Of a stretch of DNA of 64,000 nt, positions 1 to 6,840 are shown one piece after another. The first letter of the stretch is position 1, and each line of letters begins with the position of its first letter. The translations under genes and the position numbers were made by a program. The stretch is taken from assembly GCA_044350425.1 (NCBI GenBank), contig JBILHS010000010.1, forward strand, positions 1 through 64,000, in the 5' to 3' direction. Under the pieces are notes generated by a model. The model ran no database searches, was not told where the DNA came from, and was given only the letters and a program-made list of their open reading frames with translations. This DNA is from M3007 sp044350425 (lineage in GTDB: Bacteria > Bacteroidota > Bacteroidia > Chitinophagales > Saprospiraceae).

Positions 1-248
1 TAAAATGCCCTGAAAAATTGGAAAACCTGATTATTGTGGTCGCTTTCTCGTTTGTGTTCAGTTTTTGCATAGGCTTGTTTATCAAAGAAAAAGAGCCCCT
101 CCAAAACCTTGAATTGATCGTACGAAAAGACCGACTGCGCAAAATAACCCCAATTGCTATCGCTCAATTGGCTATTAAGAACAACTGCAAAGGAGTCCTT
201 ATTTTCTTTTCCGAATTGTCAAAGAACTTCAACGAGGTTTTTACCTGA
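1..248 (+). CDS. C-terminal end of an unidentified small membrane protein (partial)
   Basis: The frame is open from base 3 to a TGA at 246-248, so the gene probably begins outside the window. A TTG at 18 is the only start-like codon near the edge. The visible 76-80 residues have one hydrophobic stretch (IIVVAFSFVFSFCIGLF) followed by a basic, polar tail. This fits a single-pass inner-membrane anchor with a short cytoplasmic part. I recognise no family. A chance ORF cannot be excluded because it is short and truncated. Confidence 0.3.
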   Translation, partial: KCPEKLENLIIVVAFSFVFSFCIGLFIKEKEPLQNLELIVRKDRLRKITPIAIAQLAIKNNCKGVLIFFSELSKNFNEVFT

Positions 249-329
249 AAAATGTGTACCCTTTCTAAACAGATTTCAAATTTTCAGAAGCCCAAGCCTT
301 TCCGAAGCGAAATATGGGTTGAAAATGAA

Positions 330-3230
330 TCAATAAATCACCAGCTTGCTGGTTTCCAATCGTCCGCCGGAAATGGTTGTTAAATAATAGATGCCCGCTG
401 GCAACTGTTTGATATTCAATGGGTATTGTGCGTTCAATGCCAGAATTTCCTGCCTCAGCACGACTGCTCCCTGACTATTGGTCAAATACACTTCAACGCC
501 TTGCTCAACATGTCCGGTAAGATTTACCAGATCATGCGCCGGGTTCGGACTGAGCTGGATCAGATTCGTCGCGGTATCCGGGTAGGCCGTAATGCTGTTG
601 CTTTTACTCAATAAACCTATGAAACCATTACTACCCGAGTTTCCGTTCAGGCTGTAGTTATCCAGTTGGAGTCGGTCAACAAAGGTGCCTCCACAAATAA
701 GTTTATCCACACCAAGCACCGACATGCTGGTTGGGAAAACCAGACATTCCGGGCTGCTGGCAGCTGCTTTCAGCCAATCCAGATCACCAGTCTGGCCGTC
801 AAACCGACTAAAAAATGCAGCGTAGGTATTGCCTCCGATTTTTCTAGCCAAAACGGTTCCGCCAACAAATATCGAATCGGTCAATATGCTGGTATAGTAC
901 AGGTTGCCCTGGGCATCCAGGCCAATTTCATGATAATTGACGCTTGATCTTTTGGTTCTGATCGGTGTAAGCCACAAAGGATCACCGCTGGAGTTAAACT
1001 TCCCGACAAAATTGTTGTAACCGTAGCTGCTCGTCAGCGTAATGTTCCCGAAGGTATTATTTCGTCCGTAATACCCGCTCAGGTAGATATTCCCTGAAGG
1101 ATCTGATTGGATGGCCATGGGGAAACTACGAGGCTCATTGGAAAGGTTCGCATCTCCTCCATATAATTTGAGCCACTGCACAGCGCCATCCGGCGAAAGC
1201 TTGGCCAGCAATACGTTCCCGTCTCCCTCATTGGTATTCAAGGTGCCTTGATCCTCAATTTCCAAATTCAGAGAATAGGCTTCAGCGGCCAGATAGATAT
1301 TGTTTTGGGCATCCGTAGAAGCCATGACCGTAAATTCTACATCCTCGCCACCGCCCCGTTTAGCCCAAAGTATATTGCCGGAGATATCTATTTTGGCAAT
1401 AAAAAAATCATCATTGCCTTTTGACTGAAGCGTAAAGCTGCCAAGGCTGAGACTGTTCGAAAATGTTCCGCAGACCAGCAGTTTTTGATCATAGTCGTGC
1501 GAAATATTACTCAAATAGCCTACCCCAGGCATAGTTTTAAGCCACCCGGGATTCCCGTTGAGGTCAAACTGTACTACAAAATATCCGGTTTCATCCATGG
1601 CCGGGGGATCGATCGATTGGCCGTTAAAACTGAATTGATTCAAATACAAACCTGACACATAAAACCTGCCGGCATTCTGATCCAATGTGCCAGAGATGGC
1701 GCCCAGTGGCCGATACACCGCTTGCGTACCGGCTATCAGGTTATGCCAAAGTAATTGAGTCCCGTCCAGACTTAATTTGCCGATCAGCAAAGAGGTCTGG
1801 GGAATATCCAAAACGGTATTGGCAACACTGATTTTGCCAAAAACAGTAGCCGAAAAATAGATTCCACTGCCATCCGATTCCAGAGAAGCAAAATTGACGA
1901 AGCCTCCGTCATTGCTAAATATTTTTTCAAAAACAACGCTGCCGTCGTTGTTGCGTTTGTCCAGTATTGCCGACGTACCTTTTAAGCCGGCTACAAATAT
2001 TTGCAGTCCATTGTTGGCCAGTCCTTTCCCTGCAAAACTTTCCTGGAGCGCTAACACATCTCCGCTGACAGGGTCGAGTTTCAGCAAAAAGCCGGTTTGT
2101 GTGTCATTCAGGGATTGGCCGTCAAATTGCACCCCACTGGAAGAAGTTCGCTCGCCTGAAAACCACATGGTTCCGTCTGCCAATTGGGTGATGCGTTGAA
2201 TGTTGTTTTCGTTGCTGGCTACACCATTTTCATTTTTGATCCATGCACAACCGTTTGCATCTATTTTGATTAGCATGCTTTTAAGCCTTGCATCGTTTAT
2301 GGCGCCTACACAGTTTCCACTTGAAAAAGCGCCTCGTACCGAGCCTGCAGCATATAATTCACCTGCAGCATTTACAAACAGGTCGTTCAGGACAAAATTA
2401 AAAAGTGTATTGGTGCCTTCCAAAAACTTGGCGCCATTAAACAGACTGCCATTGGTCGGATCGATCTCACAGGAATAGAGGGCGCCGTTGGAGGCATTCA
2501 AGGTGGTATTGCCCAGTATTAAGGTGTTTTTAAAAAATCCCGCAATGAATAGTTTGCCTCCTATCCAGTAAATATCTCCACCGCTTAGGGCTGAAACAGA
2601 AGGATTTGGAATGTTCAAAAGCAAGGAGCCGTCGCTTGAATATTTTAAAATATTAGGCCAGCCATAAAGAAAGGTCTGTCCCGAGTTGTCTGCAGCAAGT
2701 GATTTAACCTGGTAGCTCACGCCTGCGTCGCCTTTTGTTTTTACCCAAAGCTGATTGCCATTGGCATCAAATTTTGCCAGAAAGGCATCTATATTGCCCA
2801 GTAATGGCATTTCGGTGGCTCCTGCTACCAGATTGCCAAACTTAAAAGTGCCGGCCACCAAAACATTGCCGCTATTATCCAGCGTCAGGCTTTGGCAAAA
2901 AACTTCGCCGTCAGGGGAATTGCTTTTTAATTGTTTACTCCAAAGGGCATTGCCATCGGGGCTCAATTTTACCAAAAAGCCATTGTTCTGACCATCACTT
3001 TGCAGCATGCCACTGCCTGGGTTGAACTGACCGTTAAAAGTGCCGACCATGTAAACATTGCCGGATGCGTCGCAAACAACGTCATTGCATTGGTCGTTGC
3101 CAGATCCGCCCATACTTTTGGCCCATTGCCAGGTGGGTGGATTGCCTGCGGTTTGGGCAAATGATGGGGTCAGAATGGTGCTGAAAAGGAATAGAAAAGC
3201 GGTGGTTTTCTTGAAAAAGAAGGTCTTCAT
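330..3230 (-). CDS. Secreted SBBP-type beta-propeller repeat protein with T9SS sorting domain
   Basis: A 966-residue secreted protein. Residues 1-25 are a Sec signal peptide ending in SFA before QTAGN. The body consists of many repeats of the pattern DxxGNxYxxGxF...G(x)xDxFxxKxxxxG, the SBBP repeat that forms beta-propellers (for example SGNVYMVGTF, QNNIYLAAEAY, SGNIYLSGYY). The last 75 residues begin with LSPNPAHDLVNL and end with LPAGIYYLTTISGG...KLVIY, a T9SS C-terminal sorting domain. The product should therefore be exported, cleaved and left on the surface or released. No catalytic motif is visible; a structural or adhesive role is inference. The start ATG at 3230 is fixed by the signal peptide. 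Confidence 0.9.
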   Translation of the reverse strand: MKTFFFKKTTAFLFLFSTILTPSFAQTAGNPPTWQWAKSMGGSGNDQCNDVVCDASGNVYMVGTFNGQFNPGSGMLQSDGQNNGFLVKLSPDGNALWSKQLKSNSPDGEVFCQSLTLDNSGNVLVAGTFKFGNLVAGATEMPLLGNIDAFLAKFDANGNQLWVKTKGDAGVSYQVKSLAADNSGQTFLYGWPNILKYSSDGSLLLNIPNPSVSALSGGDIYWIGGKLFIAGFFKNTLILGNTTLNASNGALYSCEIDPTNGSLFNGAKFLEGTNTLFNFVLNDLFVNAAGELYAAGSVRGAFSSGNCVGAINDARLKSMLIKIDANGCAWIKNENGVASNENNIQRITQLADGTMWFSGERTSSSGVQFDGQSLNDTQTGFLLKLDPVSGDVLALQESFAGKGLANNGLQIFVAGLKGTSAILDKRNNDGSVVFEKIFSNDGGFVNFASLESDGSGIYFSATVFGKISVANTVLDIPQTSLLIGKLSLDGTQLLWHNLIAGTQAVYRPLGAISGTLDQNAGRFYVSGLYLNQFSFNGQSIDPPAMDETGYFVVQFDLNGNPGWLKTMPGVGYLSNISHDYDQKLLVCGTFSNSLSLGSFTLQSKGNDDFFIAKIDISGNILWAKRGGGEDVEFTVMASTDAQNNIYLAAEAYSLNLEIEDQGTLNTNEGDGNVLLAKLSPDGAVQWLKLYGGDANLSNEPRSFPMAIQSDPSGNIYLSGYYGRNNTFGNITLTSSYGYNNFVGKFNSSGDPLWLTPIRTKRSSVNYHEIGLDAQGNLYYTSILTDSIFVGGTVLARKIGGNTYAAFFSRFDGQTGDLDWLKAAASSPECLVFPTSMSVLGVDKLICGGTFVDRLQLDNYSLNGNSGSNGFIGLLSKSNSITAYPDTATNLIQLSPNPAHDLVNLTGHVEQGVEVYLTNSQGAVVLRQEILALNAQYPLNIKQLPAGIYYLTTISGGRLETSKLVIY

Positions 3231-3564
3231 GAGCGTTGGTTTTTGTGTAAAAGGTATATTTCAATAGAAGTTTGAGCCTATATAGTATGAAGCAACAGAC
3301 TATTTGACACCACACGGCCACTTTGCGGAACCATGAAAATCAAATCAATTTTTCAAAAATCCCATTTCTGGTACGACTGAGTTTCGCGCGGATCTCACGA
3401 AAAACGGTCAGGCCGCCGTAGCCGGAGTCGAAGATACCTATGGGGGCTGGAGTCTGCATTTATAAAAGTTGCCCTATCTTTTGCCTGAGATAAGGATTCG
3501 CAAAGGTAGAGTGGGTAAGTGAAGTGGATGCCTAAAAATAATTAATAAAATTCTGCATTAAATA
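3231..3564. other. Divergent intergenic region
   Basis: No gene is visible between the two divergent T9SS genes. On the minus strand a TACCTTTG box lies at 3501-3508, which could serve the leftward gene, but I see no TTG at the right distance. The plus-strand promoter for the rightward gene is annotated separately. Confidence 0.4.
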
Positions 3565-3594
3565 TTGCAATTTCTGTATTTTAGAGTATCTTTG
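3565..3594 (+). promoter_or_regulatory. Bacteroidota-type promoter for the metalloprotease/lipoprotein pair
   Basis: TTG at 3565-3567, a 19-bp spacer and TATCTTTG at 3587-3594 match the sigma-ABfr consensus (TTG-N17-23-TAnnTTTG). Transcription would start near 3600, about 28 bases before the ATG at 3628. This supports 3628, not 3732, as the original start of the downstream gene. Confidence 0.7.
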
Positions 3595-3666
3595 ATTGTA
3601 AAATACACAAAAATTCAAAATTTATTTATGAAAAATTTCTCCAAAAACACTTTTTAAAAAATTTAC

Positions 3667-3684
3667 CTCTCTCTCTCTCTCTCT
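3667..3684 (+). repeat. (CT)9 microsatellite inside a signal-peptide coding region
   Basis: Nine CT units in a row. In the frame of the downstream protease they encode alternating Leu and Ser, the hydrophobic core of a signal peptide. A T5A6 run (3651-3661) lies just before. Both tracts are prone to slipped-strand change. Confidence 0.85.
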
Positions 3685-3731
3685 GCTTTTTAATTTCGTC
3701 TTTTGGGCAGAATGCACAATTTATCTCTGGA

Positions 3732-5519
3732 GTGAGCATGTCGGTGGCGAATCTAACAACTCAAGAGGCTTCTAGATGGTTGCACTTTAGCAATATGGCC
3801 AATACGCAATCTATTAGTTTAATACAAATTGCACCATTATCTGCGAGTGCGTTGGCAGGCGGAATTTTTACTTTTTCCATTCCAGGTGTTGCCTCAAACC
3901 TCCAGGCACAAGGGAGATTTATTCAACAGACTCCAAATGGAGATTATGTTTGGTGGGCTAACCTCTCCAATGATAGAGGGTATTTTGGCATAGCATCCAA
4001 TGCCTCCGGAAAGGTTGCTTATGCTCAAGTAGATGGGCAGAATTATATGATGTACCTATTAAGTACTCAGTACAATGCCCTTGTAAGAGTAAATTCTGCG
4101 ACGAATATTATCCCACAACTTTGCCTTCCAGACTTAGAAACACCCGCAGATATTACTTTTTCTGAGGATTGTGATGTAGACAATGACTGTCCTGCGGTGG
4201 TATCAGTCCTTGTAATGGTAACACCAGAAGCAATGGATTGGCTTGGTGGCAACCATACCCCATTGGAAAGTGTATTATATTTTGGGCTCGGACTTCATAC
4301 CGTAAATTTTGCTTTACTCAATAGTGGAGTTTATCATAAATCAGTGAGATTCATTGTTGAACCATATAATTTTAATTTCGGGTTAGTGCCAAATGCTACA
4401 GTCGATTTGCAAACTTTTAGGGATGATCCCGTAGCAATTGGCAGAAGACAATTAAACAGAGCTGATTTGATGTTTTTAATTACAGACTCTAGATATGATC
4501 TTTTGTTAGGAGGGGTTTTGAACTCAGCAACGGGAGGGCCATACGTGGGATTTGTAAGCATGGAGTACTTAATAAGCAAATATTACGTATTTGCCCATGA
4601 ACTAGGGCATACCTTTTTTCTCAATCATAACAGAGAAAGTAATCTTGGTGATATTAATTATAACGGTGATGAGTTATGTGCTTTTGGATGGCGGTTTCAA
4701 ACTTCCACAGGCAATATAAGCAAAACTATCATGGCGACTTTGAGAGCGGAAGATATTCAATCCAGCACCAGGGTTCTGAATTACTCTAACCCCAACATTT
4801 CAGTTGGCGGAACGCCTACGGGGACTTCTATTAACTTCAATGCCAGACATGCCTCCCACAATATGTGTTCTGTTGATGATTATTTCTATGATCAGGAACT
4901 TAGAGTTGACATCAGCGGTCCAACATTTGTATGCGAAGAATCGGTCACATATTTTGCAAATATTACATCGTCGGGAGCTGGGGTTCCTGGAGTTGGGCCT
5001 TACAATGTTCGGTGGAGTGTAAGTTCAGGTGCAGTGCCAACTTTAGCAAATCCAGGACACCCTTTAGGCTCTTTGAATCCGATAACACTATACTCCGGGA
5101 GTTTGCCAAACCCTGTATTTTGGTTGTTTGTTTCAGTAGTTAGTGCTGATGGGGTTCTTATGAATGACATCATTCGAGTTGAAAATCCTTGTGGGGTTCC
5201 AAACCCTTTGATTGGAGGCATAGGTGAGATGGCAAAGAATGAGACGACTCCATTAAACACCCGTGATTTTGAATTATTTCCGAATCCGACAAATCAAAGC
5301 CTTGAGGTTCGATTTGTCGGTACAGGACAAGACAAAATGGCAAATTATTCTATCCTTAATACATTGGGCGAAATCGTGCTAAGTGGCGATGTTGAAATTG
5401 GTGTTCTAAATTCTTTCAACATTGACCTTACTTCCAAAGCTTTACCAGATGGGCTATATTACTTGCATTTAGGGGCTGATGGCTTTAACAATACTCAGAA
5501 GTTCATATTTAAACGCTAA
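3732..5519 (+). CDS. Reprolysin/metzincin-like zinc metalloprotease with T9SS sorting domain; 5' end out of frame
   Basis: The uninterrupted frame from GTG 3732 gives 595 residues. HELGHTFFLNH at about residue 289 is the metzincin zinc motif HExxHxxxxxH with the catalytic Glu. The C-terminus (LFPNPTNQSLEVRF to QKFIFKR) is a T9SS sorting domain, so the enzyme should act at or outside the cell surface. There is no signal peptide in this frame from GTG 3732. However, ATG 3628 starts MKNFSKNTF and then hits TAA at 3655. Shifting by one base in the T5 run continues as LKNLPLSLSLSLCFLISSFG, a good signal peptide leading into this ORF. The gene is therefore frameshifted, phase-variable, recoded, or affected by a sequencing error. 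It is AT-rich compared with ribosomal neighbours and lies 12 bp upstream of a lipoprotein gene. Confidence 0.85.
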   Translation: MSMSVANLTTQEASRWLHFSNMANTQSISLIQIAPLSASALAGGIFTFSIPGVASNLQAQGRFIQQTPNGDYVWWANLSNDRGYFGIASNASGKVAYAQVDGQNYMMYLLSTQYNALVRVNSATNIIPQLCLPDLETPADITFSEDCDVDNDCPAVVSVLVMVTPEAMDWLGGNHTPLESVLYFGLGLHTVNFALLNSGVYHKSVRFIVEPYNFNFGLVPNATVDLQTFRDDPVAIGRRQLNRADLMFLITDSRYDLLLGGVLNSATGGPYVGFVSMEYLISKYYVFAHELGHTFFLNHNRESNLGDINYNGDELCAFGWRFQTSTGNISKTIMATLRAEDIQSSTRVLNYSNPNISVGGTPTGTSINFNARHASHNMCSVDDYFYDQELRVDISGPTFVCEESVTYFANITSSGAGVPGVGPYNVRWSVSSGAVPTLANPGHPLGSLNPITLYSGSLPNPVFWLFVSVVSADGVLMNDIIRVENPCGVPNPLIGGIGEMAKNETTPLNTRDFELFPNPTNQSLEVRFVGTGQDKMANYSILNTLGEIVLSGDVEIGVLNSFNIDLTSKALPDGLYYLHLGADGFNNTQKFIFKR

Positions 5520-5531
5520 GAAATCATAACT

Positions 5532-6134
5532 ATGAAAAATATTCAATTCATTGCTTTCCTTTCTATTATTGTTACATTCCTAGCATGCAAGAAGGAAGAA
5601 CCAATTCCAATTGATCCCATTATTCCTACACCACCACCCATTTATGTCCCCATTTTTGAGCCAGGCGATACAACCAAAGGAGCTGCTTATGCCAACAAGT
5701 TGACGGCTACATGGAAAGGCTCAGTGTATTGTAAAACTGCATTTCTTGACGCGACAAAGCTAAGTATAACACTTTTTACCTTCACAAATGATGGCAGCAC
5801 AAGGGAGGAGTTGCATTTGGGTTCAGTTTCTAAAAATGACGGAGTCGGCCAATACGGTTTTGCAACTGATATCTACAGCCCAGCGCCTTCCGGCAAAGTA
5901 TTTACCTTCTACAACACATGGGCATCAGATGGAGATGTTACAGAAGATGCCTTTAGTATTGACAGTACAGATCAAAAAAACAACCTCTTAATTACCAAAA
6001 TAGATCTGGCAAACAAAAGAGTAGAAGGTACTTTCCATGCCACCTACAATCTTCAGGAACCACGAATCAATCCGTTGAATCCGAAAAAGGTTACCTTCTC
6101 GGCGGGTCGTTTTTGGGCAACTATTCGGGACTGA
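5532..6134 (+). CDS. Outer-membrane-type lipoprotein of unknown function
   Basis: A 200-residue protein with a type II signal peptide: MKNIQFIAFLSIIVTFLACKKEE, with lipobox LAC and the lipidated Cys at residue 19. A Pro-rich linker (residues 24-45) follows, then a beta-rich globular part. The ATG is 12 bp after the protease stop, so the two are almost certainly co-transcribed. A small lipoprotein next to a secreted protease recurs at 52,020-54,679 in the opposite order. An inhibitor or surface-anchor role is inference. I recognise no domain family. Confidence 0.8.
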   Translation: MKNIQFIAFLSIIVTFLACKKEEPIPIDPIIPTPPPIYVPIFEPGDTTKGAAYANKLTATWKGSVYCKTAFLDATKLSITLFTFTNDGSTREELHLGSVSKNDGVGQYGFATDIYSPAPSGKVFTFYNTWASDGDVTEDAFSIDSTDQKNNLLITKIDLANKRVEGTFHATYNLQEPRINPLNPKKVTFSAGRFWATIRD

Positions 6135-6159
6135 AAAATTTAGAATCTTGGGATAAAAT

Positions 6160-6198
6160 AAAAGCCATCCTACAACTTGTCGCAGTAGGATGGCTTTT
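6160..6198 (+). terminator. Rho-independent terminator after the protease/lipoprotein pair
   Basis: A 14-bp perfect stem (6160-6173 with 6185-6198) around an 11-base loop, ending in TTTTGTTTTG. It lies between convergent genes and may work in both directions. Confidence 0.85.
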
Positions 6199-6242
6199 GT
6201 TTTGTCCCAAGTTGAAAGACCCTTGCGCTAAAAATTGGCAAT

Positions 6243-6476
6243 TTAGGCCGCCAATTCCCTCGTATGTAGCATCATATTGCCTGATACTGCTTTTAAATAG
6301 CGAGCGTCAATGGTTCGCACATCTAGTGTATGGCCGTCTAATGCGAAAAATTCAACCTCGTAAGCCTCTCCATCGTTATAGATTTCAACAACTGTACCCA
6401 CATCGCCTTTTTTCAAATTCGAATCGTGTAAATCGTGTGTCAGCACTATGCGGTCATAAAGTTTTATCGTGTTCAT
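6243..6476 (-). CDS. DUF4926 family small protein
   Basis: A 77-residue protein. The central pattern LKKGDVGTVVEIY...AYEVEF is the mark of the DUF4926 family, small beta-barrel proteins common in accessory regions. Its ATG overlaps the end of the upstream 109-residue gene by 4 bases (6473-6476), so translation is coupled. DUF4926 proteins are, as far as I recall, often encoded next to DUF6883 proteins, as here. A toxin-antitoxin or immunity role has been suspected for such pairs, but nothing here proves it. There is no signal peptide, so it is cytoplasmic. Confidence 0.8.
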   Translation of the reverse strand: MNTIKLYDRIVLTHDLHDSNLKKGDVGTVVEIYNDGEAYEVEFFALDGHTLDVRTIDARYLKAVSGNMMLHTRELAA

Positions 6477-6802
6477 TTTTTTGAAGGATATGCTGTTACA
6501 AGTATTGGAATGATTTCATTTTTTGGTATGATCCAGATGCTTTTGAGGTTGAAACGAACTCCAAGTGGGCTATCTGCAAAACCTTGAATGGCATACTTAA
6601 CGCCATACTTGGTCGTCGTTATTTCTAAAAAATCGTGTTCGCTGATGTGAATTTTCAGCATAGATGAAAGAGATTCTTGGTCAAAACCCAGCTGTGAAAA
6701 AAATCGTGCTTTACTGCCTCCGTCCGAATGGTCGTGATTCAGCAAATAACCAGATATCTTATCCAACGGAACAATAGCGTTTTCGCAATTCGGTACTTTC
6801 AT
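6473..6802 (-). CDS. DUF6883 family protein
   Basis: A 109-residue cytoplasmic protein. The start (MKVPNCENAIVPLDKISGYL), the segment HSDGGSKARFF, the YGVKYAIQ strand and the C-terminal SIWIIPK...PILVTAYP match the DUF6883 pattern. The compact alpha-beta layout ending in a strand with TAYP resembles small nuclease-toxin folds, but that is only a pattern impression. It is the first gene of a two-gene unit with the DUF4926 gene (4-bp overlap). It is more AT-rich than ftsK next to it, which fits an acquired module. Confidence 0.7.
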   Translation of the reverse strand: MKVPNCENAIVPLDKISGYLLNHDHSDGGSKARFFSQLGFDQESLSSMLKIHISEHDFLEITTTKYGVKYAIQGFADSPLGVRFNLKSIWIIPKNEIIPILVTAYPSKK

Positions 6803-6840
6803 GGGTTTGACGTTTTCAATCTGCTTACAAAAGTAAGCAA

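Noticed and set aside
6113..6484. 123-codon plus-strand ORF after the lipoprotein
   Set aside because: It runs through a terminator and is antisense to the DUF4926 gene.
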